DNA from: Cynocephalus volans
Lineage: Eukaryota; Chordata; Mammalia; Dermoptera; Cynocephalidae
Reading direction: 5' to 3'
DNA length: 64,000 nucleotides
Assembly (NCBI RefSeq): GCF_027409185.1
Contig: NC_084464.1
Span: 47,839,095-47,903,094, forward strand
Part shown: positions 1-10,882 of the stretch, one piece after another
How the letters are laid out: each line of letters opens with the position of its first letter
Numbering within the stretch: the first letter of the stretch is position 1
Program-made: the position numbers and the translations under genes
Notes under the pieces: generated by a model
Databases searched by the model: none
The model's input: only the letters and a program-made list of their open reading frames with translations
What the model was told of the DNA's origin: nothing

Positions 1-199
1 AGACCCCAGAGAGCTCTCTCACCCTCTTTCCACCATATGAGGGTACAGTGAGAAGACTGCAACCCTCTCCAGAACCCAACTATGTTGGCACTCTGATCTC
101 AGACTTCCAGTCTCCAGAACTGTGAGGAACACATTTTTGTTGTTTATAAACCACCCAATCCATGGTACTTTGTTATAGCAGACTGGTCTGATTAAGACA
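1..199 (+). mobile_element. MaLR (MLT1-like) LTR, 3' part
   Basis: The end of this stretch reads like the R-U5 end of an MLT1-type LTR: a 'cagcctccagaactgtgag'-like segment, then a 'gtggtactttgttatagca'-like segment, then a terminal TAAGACA. It is cut by the window start. The family name is from memory of consensus sequences, so the exact subfamily is open. Confidence 0.6.
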
Positions 200-1339
200 C
201 CTTCCCAGCATCCATTCCACTCTTCCCACAACTTTCAATTTCTGTTTAGAGATCTGTGTGGTTCTGGGGAAACTGATTTCCCTTTGATTTCATCTGGCCC
301 CCAAAAAGTCAAAAACTAGTAGGGTGCTGGTAGGCCAGCTCCCAGAGGGTGGGAGGGAAGCCGATTTCCATGTTGTAAATACTCCCTCTGTGGCAATGTC
401 ATGCTACCAATGGTTTTAACAACTGGCTTGCAAAGTTTCCAAATATTTAACAATTGCCTGGTGAGCCAGGATCAGCAGGTTCCAGGACACCACAGGCCAC
501 CCTTCTAGCAATAATACAAAAGTGGAAGCTGTTCCAATCAGTGTGACTCTCAGGACTTTGGCAACTCTAATCAAACATCAACAATTCCCCTGCATGTTGT
601 AAAACCTAAAAGAGCTTTCCAAAATATATTAGATTGAACATATAAAATTGCCAGTATTTGACAAGCTTTGAGCTACATAAAGGGCAATTTCATATGATGC
701 AACCTAATCGACCAAATACACACGAAAATATAGTGAAAGACAGAAGGAGGAAGGATGGAAGAACGAAAACGTGGAGCAGGTGGTGGATCTCACCAGAAGC
801 AATCTGAAGTATGACCACTTAGAGTTTAAAAAAGATGTTAATCCTTCACTCCACAATGGGTTTAAATATAATTTTGGACAACTAGCTACTTTATTGTCCT
901 GTTTAATTCAACTACACACCCTCTGGGAAGTGTCACATACCATACAGGCTTATCTAACATTTTCATTCTTCCAGCCTTGTTTTCACGGCATTAAACCTAG
1001 ATTCCCTTTCCATCATGGGCGAGAATTTCAGAAAGATCTTTGGGGAGAGATTTTGGCGAACACCTTTTGACAGGTTTTGGGGGACAAAGGGTCACGCTAT
1101 CCAGGGAGCTCGGTTTTCCTGTGGCTTTTTTCTCCCCGTAAATTCTCCCGCAGCACGTGTGGGCGTTAGAGACCTGGGCGGACTGTTTCCACGGCCTCCG
1201 GGAGCCTCCAGTCACTCAGCTGTGCGGTGGGGACAGCGACTCCCCTCCCAGGATGGCCGTGAGGATTAGATGAGAAAATACACGGACCGGGCACGGCCCT
1301 GGACCAACAGGAGCCATTATTAAGCAGAAAATGTAAACA
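200..1339. other. unassigned intergenic sequence
   Basis: I see no gene, recent repeat or structured element here. Short open frames lack any recognisable domain or splice context. GC content rises towards the CpG island that follows. Confidence 0.5.
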
Positions 1340-1610
1340 CCGGCCGGCCCTCAGCCGGTGAGGAGAGACCGCGCCCAGGGTCGTCTTCATGCCGGTGTCG
1401 CGGCAGCGCGGGGCCCAGAAGCCCGCCTCCCCGCACGGAGCCGGCGCCGCCGCGGCCGCTTCCCGGAAGCCGCTTCCCCGAGGGCCCCGCGGTGGGCGTG
1501 GTCCGCTCCCGGAATGCCCCGCCCCCCGCGGCAGGACGTCACGGCGCGAGCGGGGCGGGGCTGGACGTCTGACGCGACTCCACCGCCCTCCTGCCACCTC
1601 CTGCCGCGCG
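1340..1610. promoter_or_regulatory. CpG island, candidate promoter about 16 kb upstream of CDKN1A
   Basis: This is a dense CpG stretch in an otherwise CpG-poor region. It has several GC boxes (CCCCGCCCC-like and GGGGCGGGGC), an ETS-type CCGGAAG site, a second CCGGAA core and a CRE-like GACGTCA near 1536. No coding exon is recognisable on either side. In mouse and human the p53-induced lincRNA-p21 (Trp53cor1) starts roughly 15 kb upstream of Cdkn1a and runs away from it, so this island could be that promoter. The link is positional only; no transcript can be seen in the sequence. Confidence 0.5.
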
Positions 1611-2432
1611 TACCACCACACCTGTGCAACGTGCACACGCGGACACCACACCCACTGCACAGATACACTAGCACACACCTCCACGCACGACAGCACACTC
1701 TGCGTTCAGCACACAAGTGACACACGTCTCCCTCACACCCAGCAAAGCCCACGCACCACTGCGCACCCATCACATCATGTGTGCTGCACACGGAGCATAC
1801 GTAAAGCACAGCACAAATGCATCTGCAGGCAAATGACACCGAATAAAGAACTCGGTGCATGTATGCTGCACTCACTCTTCAGGCCAGTGACATGAAAACA
1901 TTCCATAATACACCAAACAACACACACACATACACATTAACGCAACCACTTACATATGCACACACTACAAACACCATGCATTTGACCAAGAGAGTACAGG
2001 AGTCACTCACGGCCGCACACCAAGTTACACTTCACACACATACGCACCACGCATTATTTCCTCCTCACACAGATGAAATGTACATTCCACACTACATCAA
2101 ACACAAAATATACATTTACTCCCCTGCTGAAAAACACACATTCATAGCACACAAATGGCATGCATGCATTACCCATACCACACTAAATCCAGCACACCAC
2201 ATAAGCCCTACACATATGCACACATCTTACAAACAACATGCACACATTTTCACACACATAGCAACATAAACCCAATTCACAAACCCAAATGTACCACCAG
2301 ATCCATACTACACACCCCTTTGCACAAAAGTGAATAATCACACTCATACCCACACCTCAGCACACATGACACACACACATATATATATACACCACACCAA
2401 ACCAAACCACACCCACATCTGACCTACACAAC
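1592..2432. repeat. degenerate CA-rich low-complexity tract
   Basis: About 0.8 kb is dominated by CACA-type dinucleotides with interruptions (ACACAT, CACACC, a short CACACATATATATATACAC run near 2370-2390). Long open frames rich in His and Thr across it are products of composition, not genes. Confidence 0.85.
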
Positions 2433-2445
2433 CCTTAAGTACATG

Positions 2446-2558
2446 TAGAATAACCAACCATCCCTGTGTGCCCAGGACTGGCTTGGTTTTAGCACTGAAA
2501 GTGCTGTGCCCCAGGAAAACCTCTCAATCCTGGGCAACCTGGGACAGTAAGTCACCCC
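2446..2558. mobile_element. short inverted-repeat element (MITE-like), copy 1
   Basis: The start (AATAACCAACCATCCC...GCCCAGGACTG) and the reverse complement of the end (GGTGACTTACTGTCCC...GCCCAGGATTG) match each other. The ~110-bp unit is therefore an imperfect palindrome. Two other copies are at 6158-6263 and 46363-46470. I cannot name the family with certainty. Confidence 0.55.
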
Positions 2559-4164
2559 ACACATTGTTCAAATGAATCATGCCTGGACCCCCAATAAATA
2601 CCAGTGTTAAAACCTAAGCTGCTCTGGGGGAAGAGAGATGGGGGCTACAGTGGCCCAGAGCTGAGGGAGCCCAAGCATGCCTCCCTGAGTGCCAAATCCC
2701 CCATCCCCTTGTCTAGAGAGGGAAATGTGTTTCAGGGAGAAAATGCCTTTTAAAAAATGGGGAGCTGTCAACCCCTTCCAAAAAAAAGGAAAGAGGCAGA
2801 GAGGCCTAACCACACTTGACTTTGGGGTTTTACCCTTGGCAAAGCACTTTTACTAAACTTATCTCACTTGATCCTTACAAAAACCTGTAAGATAGGTAGG
2901 TAGCATAGGTGCTGTTATGACAATGATGCCAGAGAAGGCCAGGTCAGGCAGAGCAGGTCTGGGAGAAGTGCCATCCCCACGCTTCCCCCACCCAGACTCC
3001 CCCCCACCCCTCACCGGCTGTCTGCACACCCCTCCTTCCTCCCCCATCCTGGCTGAGACACCGTGGCTGGAATCAAGAAGCCACCTGTCTTAAGCCACCA
3101 CCTTCAAAAGCCTTTCATTCCGTCCTAATGGGGCAAGGCGCCCAGGCTGCCCCACCCTCAGGTGGATTAGGCCTCCGCCTCCTTATTGGGGTTTAAAGTA
3201 CATCAAAAGAGCTCCCTGCACCAAAATAGCTCTTGCAGGTCCTGCCTGGTAGCCTGAAATCAAACTAGAAGGGTCGCCTTTTAGGTTAAGGCATTGTGTC
3301 TCAAAGGCCCTTGCTCAAAATGCACCTGTATCCCTGGGAGGGACTCCCACACTGCAGGCTCCAGCACCTTCGCTGGCATTGTCTCCCCTGTCACTCTGTG
3401 CATTGCAACAGACATTGCCTAATGCCAGCTTGCTGATGGAATTGGATTGTCTCTAGCAAGTCCTGTGGGAATAGGGCATAGGATGGAGGGTTTTGATCGT
3501 GGGTGAGAAGGGTACAGAGTGACTTGGAGAGGGGGAAGCAGAATAGTAGAGGTATGGGGGTGATAGTAGAGTTATGGGGGCACACCCTTAGCAGGAGTGG
3601 AGGAGACCCTGGGTCTAAGAAGGAAGGCAAAGGGAATGGCATGAGCTTTTCAGAGATGTCAGGAAGTAGAAGAGGGTCGAGTGTATGGGAGGATGCAGGG
3701 GTTTGTGCCTGGGGAGGAGGCTGTTTGTGGGGAATATTCTAGTTCATATGCAATCACAGAGTATTCCTCTGTGGAAGTTGCAGGAGAAAATGTAATGACA
3801 TGGGAAAATATTTGTGATCAATTGATAAGTGAGAAAAAAGGATATTACAAAACAGGACATAGAGTGGGATCCCTATTCAGTAACACTGGCTGGAAAGACA
3901 CCAAAATGTTAGCTGTGGTTATCCTTGCTGTACTGATTTGCATTTCTTTTTGGAGCCTTTCTATATTTTCTGCTATTAACTTGGAATATGATTTTTATAA
4001 ATATCAGGAAAAGAATTATTTTAGAAGAGTATTCATGGACTATTTATTGAATGCTTATTAAATTCTCCAGTGTTGGCACCTCATGTGATGCAAAGAAATG
4101 GAAGCCATGGTCACCGATCTCAGACCACGCTTACATCTAGCCATGGCACAGGGGTACAGTTCAG
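2559..4164. other. unassigned intergenic sequence
   Basis: No recognised gene or young repeat. A 126-codon open frame at 3681-4061 encodes one hydrophobic stretch but has no promoter, splice or homology support that I can see, so it is not called. Confidence 0.45.
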
Positions 4165-4350
4165 TGCAGAAGAACATGAACTCTGGAACCAGAATGGGTT
4201 CAAATCTGTCTTCTGCAGCTGTGTGGCTTGACTTTTTTGTGTGTTGGTTGCCTCATCTGTAAAATGGGGATAATAATAGTACCTGTAAGGATTAGTTGAG
4301 CTGATACATGTGAACACTTAGAAGAGCAGCTGGTACAGGGTAATCACAAC
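4165..4350 (+). mobile_element. MIR SINE
   Basis: The order is typical of MIR: 'tctggaaccagaatgggttcaaat', then 'tgtgtggcttgac', then 'cctcatctgtaaaatgggga', then 'gtaaggattagttgag'. This is an ancient mammalian tRNA-derived SINE. Confidence 0.75.
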
Positions 4351-4367
4351 CTAAGTGTCAGCTGTTA

Positions 4368-4625
4368 TTGTCATTAGTGGTTAAGAGCTTTGCCTTTGGA
4401 GCCAGCCTGTCTGGGTTCAAATCCTTGCTCTGTCTTTCTGGCTTGGGAAGTAGTTTCATCTCTATCTCTACCTCAGTTTCCTAATCTATAAAGTGGGGAT
4501 GAAAATAATGGTGCCTCATTCATGAAATGAGCAATGGTGAAAATTAACCAAGTAACTATGGATAAAGTGCTTAGAACAGAGCCTGGTACATAGAAAGTGC
4601 TCAGTAAGAGTGAGCTAATTTAATA
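4368..4625 (+). mobile_element. MIR SINE
   Basis: A second MIR follows the first in the same direction: 'ggttaagagctttg', 'tctgggttcaaatcc', 'cctcagtttcctaatctataaagtgggga', and an L2-like tail 'cctggtacatagaaagtgctcagtaa'. A short (TTA)n tract follows at 4626-4660. Confidence 0.75.
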
Positions 4626-4660
4626 CTATTTATTATTATTATTTATTATTATTACTATTG

Positions 4661-5216
4661 GGGAAGGTAGGGAATGGGGGTGAGAAACCACAGAGCACCC
4701 TGTGTAGAGTCATCAGGGGTGTCCAGGATTCATGAGATGGCTGAGCTAGGCGCTGCAAGATAGCCTCATTTTTTCTCTCTCTTGCCTCTGCTGTGTCCTC
4801 CTCCAGCTAAGGTTATTCTGGTCCTTTAAGTTTTAAAAGTGTGGCTTCTGGGTTCCACTTCCCACCCCAACTCCCATCCTCCACATGCACCGCTGCCTCC
4901 CTGGTTCTTACTCAGCCACACAGATGTGGACTTATGGTGAAACTAAGGAAGAAAGTCTTCCAGGACTCTCATTTGCATGCGAGGCACCCCAGCAATATTA
5001 CATTTATAATTGTGTCTTCTTTCTCATAAAGAGGACCTTCCTCATTGGTGGAGCATAAACTTCAGTCCCATCAAGCCTGCATCCTCCCTAAGTTTTAGGA
5101 ATGGAGTTCCCAATTCAGATTTCCAAGGCCCCATCTGCTGAAATCCAGCCCCTTTCTTTAACTGAGCCTGGACACCAGAGACCTACTTGGGTGGTATTTT
5201 TGCCCATGTGAGCCTA
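4661..5216. other. unassigned intergenic sequence
   Basis: Nothing recognisable beyond ordinary single-copy-looking sequence. Confidence 0.4.
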
Positions 5217-5338
5217 GACATAGATATAGATATACATATTGAGGTAGAGACAGATAGAGGTGGATATCGATATATAGAGATAGAGACAGAGATACAGATA
5301 GAGATACAGATAAAGATACAGACAGAGATGCAGATATC
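5217..5338. repeat. degenerate GATA/GACA microsatellite
   Basis: The tract is made of imperfect GATA, GACA and GAGATA units. A SINE has inserted at its right end and duplicated part of it (GAGATGCAGATATCTT). Confidence 0.8.
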
Positions 5339-5340
5339 TT

Positions 5341-5506
5341 TTTTTTTTTTTTAAAGATGACCAGAAGGGGATCTTAACCCCCGACTTGATGTTGTCAGCA
5401 CCACGCTCACCCAGTGAGCTAACCAGCCATCCCTATAGGGGATCCGAACCCGTGGCCTTGGTGTTATCAGCACCGCACTCTCCCGAGTGAGCCACAGGTC
5501 AGCCCC
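5341..5506 (-). mobile_element. dimeric tRNA-Ile-derived SINE (colugo t-SINE/CYN type)
   Basis: Read on the minus strand it is two joined tRNA-Ile-like units, each with A-box and B-box (GGTTCGGATCC) motifs, followed by a GATGACC-type end and a poly(A) tail (poly-T at 5341-5352 on +). It is flanked by a 16-bp target-site duplication at 5325-5340 and 5507-5522, inside the GATA microsatellite. Such dimers without a tRNA-unrelated body are the basis for the species call. Confidence 0.85.
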
Positions 5507-5522
5507 GAGATGCAGATATCTT

Positions 5523-6157
5523 CTATTGAATCTGTTTCTCTGGGGAACTCTTACTAATACACTAGGTCTAAGACAAATTGTTTTCTTGTTTGGAAAAGTC
5601 ATTCTTAATGTGAATGACTTTTCATGAGATAAGTAGATGGAGACTTAGACTCAGCAGGTCTCTCCCCCTACTTCTGAACAGGCTCAGACGAACTTTCAGT
5701 CACCAATAAGAATTAGGAATGAAGATCCAGTTTCTCCTCTGTTACTCCCCCTCCATGCAGTTAGGTCCATCTAAAACTATGTGTGTTTGTAATAACAAAA
5801 GACTACAGACACACTGCATGTTCGTCCATGTGATGAAGTACTATGCAGAAGTAAAACGGAAGGTGGAGGCTTTCTATGTACAGATGTGGAGTGGCTCTAA
5901 GATAAATCAAGTGAAAAAAACCAAGATGCCCAACACTGTTTTTATTCAAGTGGGTTAAAATAATCCATGTATATTATTACAGGGCCACAATCCCTCATCC
6001 CCAATTCCAAAACCTAAAAAAAGTTCTGAAAACCAAAAAATTTTTCTTCGGCTTGTGGCAGATTTATTTGGTAGCAAAACCAGAGCTGAAATGATGTAAA
6101 GCCACTTGCAGTTTTTATTTATTCCCATTAATATGAATACATTATATCCCAGACCTA
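5523..6157. other. unassigned, partly L1-like sequence
   Basis: Phrases such as 'catgtgatgaagtactatgcagaagtaaaacggaa' resemble the last part of old L1 elements in the + direction (about 5710-5960). The match is weak and no gene is seen. Confidence 0.35.
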
Positions 6158-6263
6158 GGGTGACCAATCATCCTGGTTTGCTGGGGACTGAGGAGGTTCT
6201 GGATGTGGAACTCACAGTGATAAAACTGGGACAGGCTGGGGGGACAGGGATGTTTGGTCACCC
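6158..6263. mobile_element. short inverted-repeat element (MITE-like), copy 2
   Basis: The unit begins GGTGACCAATCATCCTGG and ends with a sequence whose reverse complement begins GGGTGACCAAACATCCC. It is the best preserved of the three copies in the window. Confidence 0.6.
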
Positions 6264-8193
6264 AAGACAGAACCTACAGGGGTGTTTCAGAATAATGCTG
6301 TGTGCACTTTATTACCTCTCTAAAACTGGAAAAGTTCTGGATTCTGCAACCCATCTATCCCCAGGGGTTTCAGCTGAAGGACTGTGGACCGGGATGTCCC
6401 TAGACTATCTCTGGAAGAAGACACAAGCAACCAGCCCCAGCCTCTGGAGGGGAGCGAGTGGCTGGAGGGCAGCAGTAGGAGGGAGACTCTTCATGGCTGT
6501 CCTTTTGCATCTGACTGTGAACCCTGTGAATGTATTATCTACTCAATAAATAAACACAGGAAATTATGGAAAAACAAAACTCTGCACTTTTGACTAAACT
6601 ACAAATAGAATTTTAAAGGTTTTTGAGAAAATAAATTTCTGTGATGCTGTCAAAGCAGTATTTGTCTTTCTGGTTCTGCTGATTCTGGTGTATCCTGTTC
6701 TCAGAACCACTTGTCTGTTGAGCCCTGATCTGGGAGTCAAGAGTCTTGGTTTTGGTTTTCTAAGCTAAGAGGGCTGTCTGTGTAGGTCTCTCCTGGAACA
6801 GCAGCTCTTACTGACCAAAGCTCTCACTTCAGCAGCATGCTCCACAACCCCGAGCGATTATTTTCCTGGTTGGTAGTTGTTATTATTTTGAAAACTCAAG
6901 AACAATCATGCAAAGCAAGCAGGAACAGGCTGGGCCAGCTGAAAATGACCACGTGCCCCTGCCCTATGTCTCAGGCGATATAATTAGCTGGTTTTTTCCA
7001 GCAGTGAGTGGGCGGCTCACTCCTCTGGCACCCGGCAAGGCGGCCGGATGATGTAACAAAAGGCAAGCCCGGGCAAGGCCAGCGGAGCCGTGCTGGCCAG
7101 AGATGCTGATGCAACGCAATGTGCCGCCGCCGCCGCCGCCATGGGGAGGGTGTTCCGGGCTGCAGGCCATGGGGGGCAGCTGCCAACAGGCAGAGCTGGC
7201 CTCCTGCTCATCAGCCTCGAGCCTCTCCACTCCAGATCCTGCCTCCTTCCTCCCTTCCCTCGTCCCTGCTCAGGGACTGAATCTATTCCTAGTTCCCTCA
7301 CTCTCCCCCAGGAGGAAGGGTCTGCCCAGAGCTTCTAGAGGTGAGATAAGGGGCCCTGTACATGGATAGACTAAATCAGACCTCCCAAGCCTTGAGGATG
7401 GAGTATGGGAAGCTTTCAACGACCCAGGGAGATTTTTCAAAACACCTGTACACTTGTGCAGCTGGCTGACCCTCACCCAATTTCAATTCAGTAGATTTAG
7501 ACAGGGCCACAACTTGGAAGATTTTTTAAAACTCATTATCTAATTATTATAAAAATGGTATTAACTGTTTAAAAAATACATTATGAGGAATAAGCCTACT
7601 CTGCACCCCTAGACATGCAGTCTGTGGACAGCACAACTCCAGGAGGTGCTGTTTACAAAGACTCTGATGTTGCTAATGGTGCCCTGGAGGTGGGCAACAC
7701 AGTAGACCTACTCCTCTCCCCAGAGGCTGCCATTGTCACACTGTCATTATTTCCAGAGAGAGTCTGTGTGTATACAGGACCTGAGCATTTTCCAAAAGGG
7801 GGTTCCCTTTCCTCCCATTCCCTACATTGAGAGTCACTGATTACTGAGCTAGAGGGAGGAAGGTCTAATGGAGCAATTCCAGGCATATGCAAGGTGAGTT
7901 AGGATAATTGGGCCTTCCTTGAAGTTTCACCACAGCAAACCCCCATCCCCACCAGGTCCAGTCTGAGTCCATGCACCTCATCGAGAAACTGTCAGGGTCT
8001 CTATACCTGCATTTCTGCAATAAAAGGACTTTGCTTCTTAGTAATCCTTCTCCTAGGTCCCCAGGGGATTTTCAGATAGATTTGCTGAGTAAGGGATTTT
8101 CCTACATTTCAGTCCAATGACTTCTCAGACTTTGATGTTGACTAGTTTAAAAAAAAAAAAAAAAGCTGTGTACCAGAAGGAGGAAATTAGGTC
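6264..8193. other. unassigned intergenic sequence with a (GCC)6 run
   Basis: A small GC-rich patch lies at about 7010-7200. (GCC)6 occupies 7123-7140 and is followed directly by ATGG, giving a near-ideal initiation context for a 65-codon frame ending at 7338. No domain or splice evidence supports a real protein. The rest looks single copy. Confidence 0.4.
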
Positions 8194-9827
8194 CTGCTGT
8201 GTGACTTTATTTATTTCATTTTTTATTTTTATTGAATCAAAATCGATTATACATATTTTGGGGGTTCAACATTGAGATATGTTGATCAAATCAATATTAC
8301 TAGCATATATACTGTTACGAATCGTAATTATTCTTTATGCCCCTTGTCCAATCTCTCCCCATCCCCCACTCCCTCCCCTCTTCCCCCTCTAATTGCCCTA
8401 GATTTCTTCTCTCCTTCTGAAAGAATAATGGTTGCTCTGTTGATTTGTTGCCTAGATGATCTGTCCAATGCTGAGAGATGTGATCAGGTCCTCCAATATT
8501 ATCATAGAGCAGATGCTTCCTCTGTCACTCGGAAATGGGCTTTGTGGGGAGAGATGTCCTCTTCTTTTCTTTTTCTCTGCTGGTGACTCTCCTTGTGTTA
8601 ATGCACTCCAGTGGCTGGCGGACCATCTGCGTGTTGGCTGTGGCATCAAGCTGCTTTTGCTGTAGCCATGGTTATTGTTGTGGCTGTGGTGGGCCACCAA
8701 CATGGAGGTGATGTTTTTGGCATGCTCCTTTGTGCTGGCAGTGTGCCAGGTTGTGAGGAGTGTCCGGTCACCTGCTTCGTGCCTCAGATTCCCGGGCAGG
8801 CCCCGAGGTGCTGGCGTGGTGTGCCTGGTTGTGGGAGGGGGGTCCAGTCCCCTTCTCCATACCTCGGGTCCTCGGGCAGGCCCCAAGATGCTGGCAGTAT
8901 GAGTGGTTGTGGGCAGGGGTCCAGTCCCTGGATCCATGCTTCATGTCCCCTGGTGGGTCCCAAGGCACTGATGGTGTGCCCGGGCTGGAACAAATTTTTT
9001 GTCCTTCGCTTACTTCTAAAATAGGGGAACTTCCTGTGGGAACCAGTACTTGAGCTGTGTGGTTGAGCTAAATTGCTGCTTTTTCCCTAGGAAAGGCTTT
9101 TTGTGCAACTCAGGGTTTAACGGTTGACCTTATAGGTACTTCCGGCTCTCCAGAGACCTGGTGCACCTGGGTTGTTTAGAAACTCTGATCTGGGCCTGAG
9201 TGTTTTCAACGAACTGCAATACCCCCATGCAATTCTGCATTCCCAACCAGTCTCCTCTGAGTGGTCCTGCACTGATTGGGGGGCAGATCAGCTGTTCTTG
9301 CGGTGTCCCAGTGTTCTCCTGGTGGGCCTGTCTCCCCCACTGCCTGTGCTGCAAACACTTCCAGTGGGACAGGCCCTGTGCCGGTCCCTTGCGATGACTC
9401 ACTGGCCTCTGAAAGGCTCCCCTTTTTCAGCTGTTCTGGCTCCTCACCCCTGCATGGGTCCACGGGAACCCTATTAGTGGTTTTGCTGTCCTGGGGGCCA
9501 CCAAGGCCCTCTTCTCCCCTGCCACCTCCAAGTAACTCCATCTGAAGGGCACAGCTGTGGCTTCTGTCGGCTCCTGCTCCATGTGCTCAGCAGCTTGAGC
9601 CTTAAAGCAGCCACGGCCCTTAATGCTCAGAGCAGTTTTTTCTCTCATTGTGGCTTTTCCCGCCTTCATGAACTCCGTAGGTCTCTCCTCCTCTTCCCCC
9701 GAGCTCTAGCAGCCCCGGCTTGGCTGATGTTACATTGTTATATTTGTAAATTGGTTGATTTGTGGGAGAGAGTGACGCTGGGGACCGCCTATTCCGCCAT
9801 CTTGACCTGAACTGCTGTGTGACTTTA
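8194..9827 (-). mobile_element. L1-derived composite element, internally deleted, with target-site duplication
   Basis: A 16-bp perfect direct repeat (CTGCTGTGTGACTTTA) at 8194-8209 and 9812-9827 bounds the element. On the minus strand it starts with an L1-type 5' end (GGTCAAGATGGCGGAATAGG). It continues through about 0.8 kb of 5'UTR-like sequence and about four imperfect ~77-bp tandem units (8690-8990 on +), and ends with an L1 3'UTR-like segment (TGATTTGATCA...AAATATGTA) and an A-rich tail. ORF1 and most or all of ORF2 are missing, so it was moved in trans. The target was an old MIR, whose TGTGTGACTTTAGACAGTCAC core is split. It could be a colugo non-autonomous family, or a spliced or internally deleted L1 copy. 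Confidence 0.75.
8690..8990 (-). repeat. tandem array of ~77-bp units inside the L1 composite
   Basis: Related units recur with a spacing of about 77-79 bp. The phrases TCCGGTCAC (8760), TCCAGTCCCC (8842) and TCCAGTCCC (8920) each follow a GGTTGTG[GA]G block, with CGGGCAGGCCCC-like blocks between them. Units differ by roughly a quarter of their bases. Confidence 0.7.
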
Positions 9828-10126
9828 GACAGTCACACTGTCTGTGTCCTGTTTCCTCCTTTGGAAACTGAGAAGGATCATATCTACTGTGTAAATATTT
9901 GTAATGGTTACACCATTAGCATCATCAGAGTCCTGATAAGGATCCCGAGGAGGATCATATCATTACTGTGTAAATCACCTGTGTAAACATTTTTTTCAAT
10001 CTCTCAGGGGAGCTGTGAGATTGTGGATATGAAAGTACTCATTCTATAGATAAGATATTGAGGTCCAAGGTCATGCAGTAAAAAGGTGGCACTGTTCTTA
10101 TGGCCGTGGCCAGAGACTCACCATGA
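9828..10126. other. unassigned sequence, split MIR remnant
   Basis: The first ~70 bp read as the continuation of the MIR broken by the L1 composite. The rest is not assigned. Confidence 0.4.
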
Positions 10127-10137
10127 AAAGACCCTCT

Positions 10138-10313
10138 GTTTTTTTTTTTTTTTTTTTAAAGATGACCAGTAAGGGGATCTTAACCCTTGACTTGGTGTTG
10201 TCAGCACCGTGCTCTCCCAAGTGAGCGAACCGGCCATCCCTATATGGGATCCGAACCCGTGGCCTTGGTGTTATCAGCACCGCACTCTCCCGAGTGAGCC
10301 ATGGGCTGGCCCC
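10138..10313 (-). mobile_element. dimeric tRNA-Ile-derived SINE
   Basis: An antisense dimer with poly-T head at 10139-10157, both B-box motifs and the GATGACC end. Its expected right-hand target duplication is not next to it but lies beyond the following sense unit. Confidence 0.85.
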
Positions 10314-10330
10314 GGAAAATACCCACTTGA

Positions 10331-10419
10331 GGGCTGGCCCATGGCTCACTTGGGAGAGCATGGTGCTGACAACACCAAGTCAAGGGTTAAGACCCCCTTA
10401 CCAGTCAAAAAAAAAAAGG
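10331..10419 (+). mobile_element. monomeric, truncated tRNA-Ile-derived SINE in opposite orientation
   Basis: A single sense unit (GGGCTGGCCCATGGCTCAC ... CCCTTACCAGTC) with an A tail. It is a hybrid: its 5' part resembles the first unit and its 3' part the second unit of the dimers. The direct repeat AAAGACCCTCT at 10127-10137 and 10420-10430 encloses this unit together with the antisense dimer before it. Confidence 0.8.
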
Positions 10420-10519
10420 AAAGACCCTCTTGTAGGAGGACAAGGGAGAGGTAGGGGTTCCGTCCGCCTTGCTCCCTGCTGGCATGCAGATGGCTAGCCG
10501 GTCATCACAAGTCTGTGCC

Positions 10520-10882
10520 CATATCCAGGACTACATTCACCAGTGCATCTAGGGGGTGTTATATGACAAGTTCTCACCAATGGAATGCGGGTGGGAGATG
10601 ATGGCGTCACTTTCTACTCCAGGTGTGCAGAAGAAATGCACATGCCATCTTCATGCTTTCTCCTCCCTCCACCTGAAAGCAGAGATCTCGAGGTCCCAGG
10701 GGATGATGAAGCCACAGGATGGAAAGGGCTTGATTCCCTAAATTACCACATGGAGGTCAGCCACCCACCAACCAGACACCTCTACTGGATTCAAATGTGG
10801 GTGAGAAATAAACTTCTATTGGGTTGTCACTGAAATGTGAGTTTGTTGCAGAGGCTAGTGTCATCCTACCTAACACATACCC
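10520..10882 (+). mobile_element. MaLR/MLT1-like LTR remnant
   Basis: The 3' part 'gtgagaaataaacttctattgggttgtcactgaaatgtgagtttgttgcagaggctag...cctaacaca' has the usual order of an MLT1-type R-U5 end, including an AATAAA. The 5' part is more diverged. Confidence 0.5.

Noticed and set aside
2661-2690. p53 half-site AAGCATGCCT near the upstream CpG island
   Set aside because: Only one decamer fits well; single half-sites are common by chance.
3681-4061. 126-codon open frame with a hydrophobic segment
   Set aside because: No domain, promoter or splice context, and AT-rich sequence gives hydrophobic stretches by chance.
5341-5506. Functional tRNA-Ile genes in the tRNA-like units
   Set aside because: The units are dimeric, have poly(A) tails and target duplications, and carry changes that break the cloverleaf. 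They are SINEs.
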